NCBI GenBank assembly: GCA_028456385.1
Contig: JALNQF010000015.1
Coordinates: 310,001-374,000 of the forward strand
DNA length: 64,000 nt
Direction: 5' to 3'
Source: Ophiosphaerella korrae
Lineage: Eukaryota; Ascomycota; Dothideomycetes; Pleosporales; Phaeosphaeriaceae
Shown: positions 31,833-43,845 of the stretch, in pieces
Numbering within the stretch: the stretch's first letter is position 1
Layout of the letters: the number at the start of each line of letters is the position of its first letter
Program-made: the position numbers and the translations under genes
The notes under the pieces: model-generated
Seen by the model: only the letters and a program-made list of their open reading frames with translations
The model's database searches: none
Told to the model about the DNA's origin: nothing

Positions 31833-34800
31833 CTACTCATCGTCATCATGCTGAAAGGTCTGCGAAAAGTTGATCAAGGATGTGAAGCTCTCGTGGATCT
31901 CATCAATGTCCAACATCTTCCGCTTTGATTCATCGTCAAGCCACGAGACTGGTACCAATGCCATCTTGCCAGCCTTGTTTTGAATCAACTTTGTCTTCTC
32001 TTTCTTCGAGAGCGCTTTAGGCATCTTCATCGAGGTCTCTGAAGCTGTAATACCATCAATACGCTTGTGACGATGCTCGAGAATGTCTACATCAATTGTG
32101 CGCTGTGCAACAACATGGTAGATGTGAACCTTCCTGGTCTGTCCGTATCGGCGACTTCGAGCGATTGCTTGTGCCATGGCGGAGTCATAGTCGTATTGAG
32201 TCTTCGCTAGTAGTGGAGACACAAAAATGATATGATTAGCGTTGACAAGGTTTCTGTCATGAGTCAGTGATTGTAATGACAACTGAAAGTAAAGGTACGT
32301 ACACTCCAGCAGCAGATTCGCTTCCCAGATTCAAGATGAGGACTTTGCTTTGGCTATCCGGGTCGTCGTCTGTCTTGAAATCCTCGATAATCTTCGCACA
32401 AGCTGAAGCTCGATGGCCTCTAAGTGAATGAAAAGGAACATCATAATGACCGAAGATATCCTCAAGAATATCAATTGTCTCGTCATTGGGCGCAAAAACA
32501 AGGCCTTGCTCGCCTGGAGGAAATCCCAAAATAAGATCAGCGATGGCCTGCATCTTCTTGCCAAACCCGCGTCCAGCAACTTTTTCAAGGCTCGTACCAA
32601 GAGACGTAACCTTGACCAAGTTCAAATTTTGCACCGCCAAGGTGCATCCTGGATGAACACAGGTCTCAGGATTAGGCCGTTCTGACAGACATTCATCACA
32701 TGCTGTATGACCGCAGTGGGAGGCCAAGTACAGCTGGGGCAAGCGAGCCGCGCCTTTGCACTCGAGTGAACTACATTCAAAGATTTGACTTTTTGTCTTC
32801 TTCGATAGCGATTCGGTCAGTGCGCAAATTGTGCCGATAAAGCGTTCTGACCTAGTCCGTAAAGCAAATTCGCGGGATGTCTCGCGAAGGTCTGACAGAA
32901 GCTTCTTTGCTAATCTTGCTTTATTTTCTTTGGAGGTTGCACCTCTTAATTCCGGAAATTCCGATGTCTTCGAACGCTTTTCTGCTTTTACGAGCATCTT
33001 GCGAACGATTCGACTTGTATCCTCGTCTCCTAGCCAATTGTGTTTTTTTATATCCTCTTTGAAGCGCTTGTAGAGCTCAGAGATATCATTATCTTTACTC
33101 AGACTTTCGAATCCATTTATAAGCCTCATGAGGTCTGCTTTTGTGCGGCTGCATTGGTCAGCTCTCTTCTGGCTCAGAACATCTAATCCTAATTCTCCGC
33201 TAGATGTTTCAAAGCTCAGAGCAGATTTCAGTAACGCATCTTCGGCCGTCGCGGAGTTGTTTAGGCTTGCGTTTAGTCGATCCACCTTGTCAGAGCTAGA
33301 TTTGTTATTAAGTTTCCTAATCTGCATCCTCTGAGAGATAAGATGTTGTGATAACTCCAGATATACAGCGTGGTGACCAATGTCCAACTCTATTGACGTC
33401 AAGTTCTCTGCACAAGTAATGTGTCCAAGGCACGCGTCATTTCGTCGGACGAAGAGATCAAGAAACTCTTGCGCTCTCTCATGTCGCCCTTGGTGCCATT
33501 GCCTTGACATGATTTCGGTCCGTGCGAGGAAGTCCTCAACAAGCGTTTGGTTATCTCTCTGTGCTTTATCAGACTGTCCTGCAACCACACCGTCACTGAA
33601 GTGATAGCGACCCAACTTGATATCAAGGTACGATGCAATCCGGTTGACATCAGAAAAATTACCCAATTCTGGGGTTCCAGACAGCACCCAGCGCTTGCTT
33701 GCGGCAATACGTTTAACACTGACTGATGCCAGAATGTTGCTGAGTTTCTTGTCGTCATTGAGGTAATGATACTCGTCAACGACTACCCTGTTGAATCGGA
33801 ATAGGTGCAATAGGGGTACTTGATGATTTTTGGTTCTGGGTCCCCTGCGTTTGATCTGAGGTTTACTCTTTGGCTTTGGCTTTGATTTCTGTGAAGCGCT
33901 CTGCATAGTCTTGAAGGATTGATAAGCGCTGCCATGTTTAATCCTTACTGGGACGACTTCTTGAAAGTCTTCATCTTGCAGACGTTCCTCTAGTAGGGCT
34001 TTGCTCGCATCGGTAAAGTCCTGAAAGGAGCTGTCCTGAAGAACGTGCAATTGGCTAGGCACCTCGCCAAGAGCCTGGCCGATCCAGGTGTCAAATGCAC
34101 GACGACCGGTGATTATAGGTTCCGGCATTGCGGCAAATTGTGCTAGGCTGGACACGTACTCGTTTTCCGCAAAGACTGCCCAAGAAACAATTGCCACATT
34201 ACAATTTTGGAAGTCTTCGATGGTCAGCTTTTGCAGCTGATCGAAGCTCTCTACTATAAGCATATGGTAAGCCGCAAAATGTGTGACTCCCAAAAACTTC
34301 TTAAACTCCGCCTGCCATTGCACTGCAATGTGTGGCGGGCAGACAATTAAAGTCCCAGCAGTGTCTATCAGGCTTGATGTGCCCCATTGCATATTCCGCC
34401 TTAATAGAGCTTTGGGGTCGTATTGTTCAAATTCGCTTTGAATAAGCGCAATAGTGGTCACGGTCTTGCCGAAAGATGGTAGATCTGCGAGTACCCCACC
34501 ACGTACTAAGACAGTAGTGTGGGCTCTGGCTTCTGCTCGCCAGCCTAGCTTGACATCAATTGCCTCCTCCACCTCGGTAATTGTTATATCTCTCCCCAGT
34601 TCCTGGGCTTTCATCCAGGAAAGTGATCTTAGTTGGGCTCCTCGCAAATACGAGATAGCCGGTGATGATGGGCAAGGAGAATCGTTTGAATTACTCAACA
34701 GGCGGAATTTAGGAAACGGGTCACAAGGAAGATCTATATGATCAGTCGCCAGTCTCCAAGTGGTAGTGATTCTGCCTGAATCTGCTAGTCGGCCGCGGGC

Positions 34801-37800
34801 GCGGTGAATTAGAGCCGAGAGATTCATAGCGACTTGAATACGTGTGCTTTTCGTGTCTGTAGTAGCCTGTGTTTGGAAGATTGAGGGCCGTGTCTTGATT
34901 GTGCGTTCAAATGCGGCCGCAGCCTTGCGGTCTTCTCTTGGAGTTGCAACGCCCCGTTCGTTTATGTGCCAGAGTATGCGTGGATACTTTGGCGCGCACG
35001 AACAGTCCAGGCTAGTGCGCCCAGAGAAGGACTGCCATGAGGAAAAAGGAAGTAGGCGGTTTGTATGCTGCAAGATCCCAGAGTAGTTGTTCAAAGCCTC
35101 GAGGCTCAGGCATGTTTGTAGAGAAGCATCTAGGATTTTGATCGGGTGTGTACAATCATGTAGTACCTTTGTGAACGAGTCAGAGTTCACAGGTACACGA
35201 ACAGTGAGCGGAATGTTGACTAACTCTAACTCCATAGTTACCGGAAGCCAGACACCAGGAACGGTAACCTTGACGTCGCGTGCGCGTTCATCTTTCAAAT
35301 GCCATGGCCGCCAGGATGCTCCCACATGAGCTAGGGAGACTCGGGCAGTGCCAAATCGCTTTCTACTACAGTCGTGGCTAAAGACAAAGGCGTCGTCTTC
35401 CGATTTGCCAATATGATTAGGATCTAGAAGAAGATAAACGTTCTTGCTCAGGCACTTATACAAACTGTTCGATGCGGTTCCACACTGTGGTAACAGTTCG
35501 AAATCTCCCACGAGAGCTGAACATTCCTTGGCTTTATTCTTGATTTGTAATGATACCGGGACAGTCTCAGTTTTATAGTCTAGAAGGCCTAGCCGACTCC
35601 TCCATGAGCTACACCGTGAACCCGAGCCACTAACTTGAAGGTTGTAAATTTTAGAAGTAGGTAGGTAAATTTCCCACTGCAAGGCAAACAAAGAGTTGAA
35701 AACTTTGGATCGGGCGATTGGACCTTCAAATAGTTGCCGTACAGGACTATTACCGGGAAGCTCATGAGGACAATCGACAAACAGTAGCCACTCGATTTCA
35801 CGACCAAGTCGTAGTTCTAGCCTGACACGGCTAGAGCTATAGGCGACCTTCCAAGCGTTATCTTGTCTTGAAATGTCACCAATACGAAAGTGCTGTGATT
35901 GTACTTGTGTATCAATTAGATGATCGATAAAAGAGATTGCGTGTTGATTTAGCGGCTTGAAACCTAAAGCCAGCTGTTGGATATCCGGGAAGGAGTTAAA
36001 CCTCAGTCGTGTAGGTAGCCTCGCTCTCCATTTCTGTTCAAAACTATGAGGGTTGATGGTGCGGTTGGCCTGGTTTACTATGTCCGAATAGTTGTGTGAA
36101 GGATTACCGGCGCAATTCATACATGCCGTGTGCCCACAGCTATGGCACACGCGTATTGGTACTTTAGAAATACGCTTGTCCCTTTCGCAATTACATAGGC
36201 GAGAACTCATTGTGGCGTCATTTCTCAGCTCTGTGAGGTCCACTGGCTTCTCATTTATATTGCAACGGGGGTGGAGTTTCGTCATAGAGTTGAGTTTAAC
36301 AAAATTGTCACCTAGCAGGGCTTGCCGACCATTTGCACCATCGAGTGGTGGGTTGGGAGAAGAGCCAGACCGGAAAGCCCGCCACCCGCTTACAAGGGCA
36401 GATATCAACGAAGCTCCAATGACAGTTGTAGACATAGCATTGCCAGCCAGATCTTGACGATCCTTTTGTGTCTCTGTGGCAAAGAGGAGTTTATTCAAAG
36501 GCATTCCTTGTAACAAGAGCAGCTGGCTTCCATCAAGAGCCTCCTGCCGGCTGCTAGCAAAGTTAACCCCATTTGGAGTAATGCATGAGAGAATACCCAG
36601 CTCTGCTTTGAAACGATCCACATTCTGGCTCACATCCCAAACAGCCATTTTGTAAAGAGAGTCGTAACCCTTTGTGGCTGCTTGTAAATGGGCAACTTCG
36701 ATGGCATCGTACACTCTCGATGATTGCGAATGGTACCACTTGAGATTTGCAAAATCAGGCGGTTTAACTGTTCCATTCTCACTCCACTGAGTCACAGGTC
36801 GGCCAATTCCTAGCCGTTCCTCTGAACGAATGTGATCGTACCTCAATTTGCATAGCGCCCAATCAGGCTCTGCGGAGAGGGCGTTGTAATCACCTGACTG
36901 ATGTAGTGTGTTTTTGAGGAACGCCTCATAAGGGCTGCTGCACTGTCGCTGCAATTTTGCCATCAAGTCTTTCCACCTCGACACAGCTTCTTGGACGTTC
37001 TGGCCGTAATGACTTCGCTCAATAGCGATCATGTACATACGCTCCCTTGTTTGTGGGAGGTAGTATCGTTTTGTGTCGCAGATTAGCCATGCGGCTTCAT
37101 AGCCAATCTTATCCCATTTAGAGACGACGTCGTCCCACACCGTGGAGAGCCCTTTTACATTTTCCAAAAGCACGATACTGGGACGAAATCTTTTGGCGTA
37201 CATGTAAATAGCGCGCCATGTGTCACCAGATTCACCGTCATCCTGTAAGCCTTTCCGCCTACTGTTAAGCCGAGACAAATCTTTGCAGACAAATCCTGCG
37301 ATGAGAATATCGAGGCTTGAGGGAATGAGCTCTTCAGCTCCATACGCCGTTGTTGCTTTATCGGCATCTTCGTGGGTAAAATCTCGTACGTCTCTGAAAA
37401 GAATTGCGGGCGCGTAATTCCTCTCAATGAAACCTTGCTTGAAAGCTTCGATCTCGGCAGAAAAGTGGTGCCGAACGTGGAAAGAAGAAAATCCGGCTTC
37501 TTTTAGAGCTTTCGACAGTAGCTCCAACGCAAGGAGAGGGGACTCGGTCCCAGAACACATTGTTGCGATATTGATGGAACTTCTTTGAAAATTTTGTAGA
37601 GCCTGAGAAAGACCTAGTTTCGTAGCCTTAAACGCCATATCTTTGAATATATCCTCTATATTGTCAAGAGGTGGAAGGCTGAAGTCGATTCCCTTGCCGA
37701 CCTTTGTTTTAAAGACGCTGTTCTTTGTGCCATGCATTGGTTTTTGAGAAGTAGAATTGCCATCAACAATCACATCGGAATCTCCTTCCTCTTCGGCCTC

Positions 37801-38998
37801 ACTGAATGTGTCCACAGATGCCGATTCATCAACGAAGTCGTCTGGAGCAGAAACTTCGTTCACCTCACTTTCTTCGGGGGGAGTGAAACATATGTCAGAG
37901 TCGTCTTCGTCATCCCAGCGGCGCTCGTTCTCGGCTTTTTCATCCGAGAAACCATACGGGATCTCTTCAACATACGAATCTCTTTCGTGACTGCGGCGTG
38001 GCCGGGTATTGAGAAGGTCATCTTGAACTTCAAACTCTTCGGTGACGAGTGTAGCGTCTGTAAGTCCAGCCCGCTCTGCAATGGAACTCTCTGAGGCAGC
38101 AAGCGAAGGTGGGGTGTCGCTTTTAGTTATGCTACTTCTGAGAGCATCTCCCATGCTCTCATTCATGCTAACGTCGTGACTACAATTCTCACCCAGTGTC
38201 ATTTTTGTTGGCATGACCTCATTATCATTACTGTGTGACGGGCTGGCTATCAAGTTATCTTTACCAGCCTGCTGGTCGTTGACACCAAGTTCACCGATGA
38301 CCATAGTCACATCATCAACCGGTGTCGATTGGCTATCGTCATCGTCTTTGGTAAACCCATCGGCTTCGGTAAAGCCATTGCCTGTAGTAGCCCTTCGTTG
38401 TATCTTAGGCGGTCTAGCGATGGATCTAGGTCGGGCATCGGGCTGCTTTGCCAACGTTCTTGTGGGCGGTGTATTCTCACTTGATGTGCCATTCTTCAGA
38501 GGCTTCCTGCATTGATGTTCTGTCTTGTTTCTGATGCAGACGTCGCAAGGGTTTCCGCCATCGCACTTCTTGAATCCTCGTTGTATGCATCTGGGGCATC
38601 GTGCTGTGATCATTTGCAGCTCTTCGTTGTTTGGGAGTCGACATTTTGGTTTTCGGTCAGAAATACATCGCGAACACCTTTCTTGCCCTTCTTCATAACG
38701 GCAGTTATACGCAGCCCGCCCTCCACGAGTGCGGCAACCAATGCAGCAATCGGCTGGGACAACAGGAGCTTGTACAAAGTCAGTCAATTGCTATATTGAA
38801 TGCAGGTTTCGAGGGATTGCGCATACACTCAGCATGGATTGAGGCGGGCCTTTGGATTCCTATATTAGCACCCGTCCGTGATCTTGCCAATGGCTTACAT
38901 TTCTGTTGCTTGATTGGTGTGGGCGTATCGTCAGCACTCAGAGCGATCGATGCTCGTCGCCTTTTTCGTGGGCGTGGCGATTTGGTAGCCATTCTCAT
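31833..38998 (-). CDS. DNMT5: DNMT5-type DNA cytosine methyltransferase with RING and SNF2 ATPase
   Basis: Predicted nuclear enzyme for 5-methylcytosine, of the DNMT5 class known from Cryptococcus as an ATP-dependent maintenance methylase. Exons 38998-38827, 38768-32303 and 32253-31833; 2352 residues. Order: basic head (PRPRKRRR); two cysteine clusters at ~65-100 and ~115-145, the second CPRC...KC...CDVC...QC close to Zn2Cys6 spacing; acidic disordered linker; methyltransferase ~455-855 with ATMCSGTESPLLALE (motif I), FVCKDLSRLNS (IV, catalytic Cys ~552), LLENVKGL (VI), QTRERMYMIA (VIII) and AGNAMSTTVIG (X); a Cys-rich finger ~915-945; SNF2 N-lobe with LADLPSFGKT and VVDEYH; RING at ~2055-2095 (CSSLEC...SHCGHTACDEC); C-lobe with QAIARSRRYGQ. 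All core motifs look intact. The first intron (CTGAC branch, ACAAG acceptor) is inferred because the long frame lacks an ATG. Confidence 0.85.
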
Positions 38999-39632
38999 GT
39001 AACCGTTACCAGCAGTGTAAGATATAGTTAAAGGATTGATGTTACTATGATAGGGTGAGTAACTTGAAAAACTATCAGGTATTTAGTCGCGGCCGTGTTG
39101 CGAGACAAACAAACGCAGTAGTGCAAATATCACATGACACGGTTCTATCCTGCAGCTAGGGTGAGAATGGATATCTAGAGGAGTTGGCTTAGCGGATGCT
39201 TCTCAGAGATCAATGAGCACAAGATATCATTTGCTTTGTAAAAAATAGCGAGGTTGAACTAGCAAATACATGGCGAGTACAGGCGTGTGCCTAGGTACAG
39301 ACAAACACAGATACTATAACACGATAAACTAGGGCATAGCAACCCCGGCGTCGAGCGAAGGGCAATCAGGTCTAAGCAACAAAGACCGGCTTGTGTAGAT
39401 GTTGAGAGAAGGATGGCACCGCGTGGTGGGCGAAGCGGCTATGCTACTTTGCTAGGTAAGGTGGCTTACCTATTATGGGCAACACCAAGCCATTATCACG
39501 GCGGCATCTGCACGCCCTTTGAGTCTGCTTCTAGAAGTGGCTTGTCAATTTTTCGCCGATATTTATCTATAAGCACTTGAAGTACAACTGAGGCCATCAG
39601 GTGTACCTGGGTACACAACAACAACAAGCACC
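38999..39632. promoter_or_regulatory. Divergent intergenic region of DNMT5 and the 2H phosphoesterase
   Basis: 634 bp between divergent starts. No clear TATA box; CAACAACAACAAGCACC directly precedes the phosphoesterase start. No other gene seen. Confidence 0.35.
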
Positions 39633-40692
39633 ATGTCAGAGCACACGAGCAACACGTTCGAAGACCTCAGTGGCATTTCGACCTCAGCTTTTAGCAATCC
39701 ATATGACGCCCTGATCGCAGCATGTGAAGATGACCCAGTATGGCAATCAAAGCAGCTATTCAAAACTTTTGTTAATATACCCCCATAATAGGCCAAGATC
39801 CAATCAAAGTACAGTCTCCATCGCTCAACGAGAAATACTCAACAGAAAGCCAAATTGCTCGACAAGAGCTTTGATGGCGTAAGCATTGATACCATCTTGG
39901 CAAGGCTTTGCGATCCATCGATTGAGCCTGGCTATGTTGATCCAAGAAACTGTCTGGTTTTCTGGGGTCGACCAACTCAGAGGGTCAAAAACTTGATCAC
40001 GCGTGTGCAGCAGGAGCTGTTATCAATTGCACCAAGTGGGTAACGGGGCCATCTATATTTGAACCGTTGACTGAAATGACACAGATCTATGGCTGATGCC
40101 CCGAGATAATTTGCACATCACGGTACTGGAGGTCACACACTCTAAAACAGAGCAGGAGATTGCTAACATCGTCGAACCCATCCGAGAAAAGATTCCAGAC
40201 TTGACTGATTACACATACAACCATCGAAGTCGTCTGATCAAACCAACCATTGGTTTTGACGCTTCGGCACTTGCGCTGAGTTTTGTACCTGCTGCTGGCG
40301 AAGGGCTTCACTCGGGTCGTCAGTCAGAGGACGACAAGTACACGTATCACCACCTTCGCCGTGATGTCTTCGGGCTCCTACGCGACGCTAAGGTACATAT
40401 CGACTCTCGATATGTGGTGCCCTCAAGTCATCTAACTATTGGACGATTTATTACTACCAAAGACTTTGCTAACGACGATGGCTCGCATGATGCCTCGAAA
40501 ATGAAGGCATTCATTGACAGAATTGAAGAGATCAACGGGTGGCTTGCTGAGGAATTCTGGCCTGAACACAACGGGGGCAAGATTCCCGACGGAGGAGAGT
40601 TCAACATTGGGGAGGAGCTAGGCATGACCTGCCGCACAGGTACGCTGTGGTATGGAGATGGAGTCGAGGTGGCGCAGGGGAAAGGCTATTGA
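39633..40692 (+). CDS. 2H phosphoesterase superfamily protein (RNA ligase/cyclic phosphodiesterase-like)
   Basis: 318 residues. Exons 39633-39737, 39792-40035 and 40085-40692. The second donor is A/GTGGGT; only this gives the in-phase junction APN-LWLMPRDN. Two HxT motifs define the 2H fold: DNLHITVLEV near residue 125 and SSHLTIGRF near residue 245, which would supply the paired catalytic histidines acting on 2',3'-cyclic or 1''-2'' cyclic phosphates. A C-terminal segment (LAEEFWPEHNGG...WYGDGVEVAQG) is typical of the fungal members. Function is unproven: candidates are tRNA-splicing cyclic phosphodiesterase or U6 RNA processing relatives. Divergent from DNMT5. Confidence 0.85.
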
Positions 40693-41188
40693 CTGGCAAA
40701 CAGGGAGGGCCGGAGTAGTCTCTCAGCAGCCACTTCACGCTCCATATATAGACGAAGAACGGGTATCAAGGATAGAATAATAGAACGGGGAAAGATTAGG
40801 GAGCGGATACATGACTTTTGTGCTTGTTGAATAAACCTTGTCACAAAAACGTGATTGCGGGGATGCAGTGCGGCTGGCTTGGCTCCGCCTGAGCACCGGG
40901 CTTTGAGGCTAGACATGCACATGATCTGAGACAGCACTACCTCCAGAGCCCGGTGCGAGTACCTATTCTGTAGCTCTCTGGCTGCCTCCCTTCTACCATC
41001 TCAGCTGACGGACAGAACACATTGTCTGCGTCTATACATCTGCGACAGCCTCGACAGCCTAGAGGGGTACGCAGCTCAATCACACAACAGCGGTCTGGTA
41101 CTGTTGCCTTGGTCTTTGCACACGTTGCTGTAGAGCTGTTCTTAATTATATCATTTTATACTCCCCTCAATTGCGGCGCTCATCCACA
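40693..41188. other. Intergenic region, ~500 bp
   Basis: Tandem spacer before SEC18 with TATATATAG near 40744 in the 3' flank of the phosphoesterase and pyrimidine-rich DNA close to the SEC18 start. No gene seen. Confidence 0.3.
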
Positions 41189-43845
41189 ATGTTCAACCGC
41201 GACCGCCTTCCAGGGTTGCCCGGAAGCTCCCCGCGACCTCCCCAGCGCAACGACGGGTATGGGAGGCCTCCACAACAACAGCCACCTCCCCAACGCTCGC
41301 CAGGCCACGATGCAAGAATGGGCGGCTATGACGACCGGCAGCAACCAGGCTATCCACCACAGAGCGGCCAGCAGCGCATGCCTCAGCGTGGGCCTGCGTC
41401 TAGTGGTGCGCCTGCCCGACAGCTGAGACCCATCAAGAGCCCGGGCGGCAACGCATATGCTTTTGGCAATCTGTAAGAGGCGGCGATGTCCATGTTTTTC
41501 TTAGTATCGACTGACTGTCTCAGTGTCGCCGTCTCTCCGCAAGATTTCCCTCCCACCCCCGATGGCTCAGACATCTACCTCATCGTGAACGGCAATTATG
41601 TCCTCTCTGCACGCCCGAACGCTGAGTGCAGGCCTGGGGAGATTGGTCTCACCGATGCGCAGCGAACCTGGGCGGGCATCACATTAGGCCCTCAGGACTT
41701 GGTGCAGGTGCAGCCCTACGATGCTTTTAGCCAGAGCGGTGGTCAATCGTATCTAGGCGCTGTGGAAGTCGAGGTGGGCTTTGCGGGCAGGAAGACAACA
41801 GAGGCGCCCTATGATCAGGACGAGCTCGCGACGCAGTTCAAGAAGAACTTCGAGAATCAAATCTTGGCCCCTGCCCAGCAACTGCTGCTGGATGTCAGAA
41901 ACATCCCATTAAGAATGTCAATACGCACTATAACGCTTGTGGACCTATCTATGGACAACTCAGATAACAGTGCACCACCCCTGACAGATCCGCGAGCCCG
42001 AGGTATTCTCACGTCACATACTCAAATCGACTTCTTCAAGGATGCACGTACCGATATCAAGCTGAAGGCATCCAACAGGCGCCCAGCTGCAAACTCTATC
42101 ATTCAGCCAGGCTTCAAGTTTGAGGACATGGGCATTGGTGGCCTGGACAACGAGTTTAGCGCTATCTTTCGAAGAGCTTTTGCATCGCGCATCTTCCCCC
42201 CAGGTTTGGTCGATAAACTTGGCATTCAGCACGTTCGCGGTATACTTCTATATGGGCCTCCAGGTACCGGTAAAACACTGATCGCACGCCAAATTGGCAA
42301 GATGTTAAACGCTAGAGAGCCAAAGGTTATCAATGGTCCAGAAGTACTGAACAAGTATGTCGGTCAATCGGAAGAGAATATTCGCAAGCTTTTCGCCGAC
42401 GCGGAGAAAGAATACAAAGAAAAGGGCGACGAGAGTGGTCTTCATATTATCATCTTTGATGAGTTGGATGCTGTGTGCAAACAGCGAGGCTCTGGTGCCG
42501 GCGGCGGCACTGGTGTTGGCGACAGCGTCGTCAACCAATTACTTTCCAAACTGGATGGTGTTGATCAACTGAATAACATCCTGCTCATTGGTATGACAAA
42601 TCGTATGGACATGATCGATGAGGCACTGTTGCGTGCTGGTCGTCTTGAAGTCCATATGGAGATTTCTCTACCAGATGAGAAAGGAAGAGCCCAAATTCTC
42701 AAAATCCACACTACAAAGATGCGCAACAATGACGTTATAGAGTCAGATGTCAATGTCGACGAGCTGGCCAAGCTCACTAAGAACTTTTCTGGGGCTGAGC
42801 TGAATGGGCTGGTCAAGGCTGCCTCATCCTTTGCCTTTAGCCGGCACATTAAAGTCGGCACAATGGCTGCCATTGATCCGAATGTAGAGAACATGAAAGT
42901 CTCCCGTCAGGACTTCCTGAGCGCGCTTGATGAAGTGAAGCCTTTATTTGGTGTGGCTGAAGAAGAACTTGGCAAACGCATATTGCGTGGCATCATACAC
43001 TACTCGCCATTCATCAAAGATATTCTCGAGGAGGGACGTTTGTATATCAACCAAGTCAGGAAGCCTAATTCAACACCCATCCTTTCTGTCGCGCTACATG
43101 GCCCTCCTGGGAGTGGCAAAACGGCCCTTGCTGCAAAAATGGCCATTGATTCTGGATTCCCCTTTATCAAATTGATCTCACCAGAGGATATGGTAGGGTT
43201 CAGTGAGATGCAGAAAGTGCAGCAGCTCGACAAGACTTTCCGGGACGCATACAAGAGCCCTCTTAGCGTCATCGTCATCGACAGCATAGAGATGCTCGTT
43301 GATTGGGTGCCAATCGGACCTCGTTTCAGTACCAACGTACTTGTCACACTGAAGGTGCTAATTGATAAGCAGCCTCCTAAGGTATGTCTGAATACACATT
43401 GCTTGAGCCTGCATGGTTTTGAGTCCGAGGCCTCTTCACAAGGATAGAAGATGCCTCGAGATCAGAGCGCTGTGGTTATGATAACACAAGCTGACTAGAC
43501 TAGGATCGTCGATTGCTCATCTTTGCAACCACGACCGAACGCTCGGTACTGACGCAACTAGACCTCTTCAGCCGCTTCGACGCCGAGATCGCGGTTCCGA
43601 ACGTGAACTCGCAGCAAGAGCTAGCATACATTCTACGAGAATCCGGCCTATTTGAGGATCGTGACCAGCAACGCACCATTGGCGAGATTCAAGAGATTAC
43701 AGGTAGCCAAGAGATAGGTGTGGGCATCAAAAAGATTCTAACCGGGATTGAGACGGCAAAGCAAGACCAAGATGTGCCCGGACGCTTTGCAAGGGTTATG
43801 TCTAGCGCAATCGCAGCGAACAGGGGAATGTATGGACTGAGCTAG
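41189..43845 (+). CDS. SEC18: SEC18 / NSF vesicle-fusion AAA ATPase
   Basis: Hexameric ATPase that disassembles cis-SNARE complexes with alpha-SNAP after membrane fusion. Exons 41189-41472, 41524-43381 and 43504-43845; 827 residues. A ~85-residue Pro/Gln/Arg-rich head (PPQQQPPPQRSP) precedes the N domain (AVSPQDFP...YLIVNGNYVLS). D1 has GPPGTGKT near residue 340, IIIFDELDAVCKQRG (Walker B) and MTNRMDMIDEALLRAGRLE. D2 has GPPGSGKT near residue 622 and VIVIDSIEML; D2 lacks the full DE pair, as in other NSF proteins where D2 mainly supports hexamer assembly. The 122-nt second intron is long for this window. The C-terminus ends GMYGLS. Assignment is secure. Confidence 0.95.
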
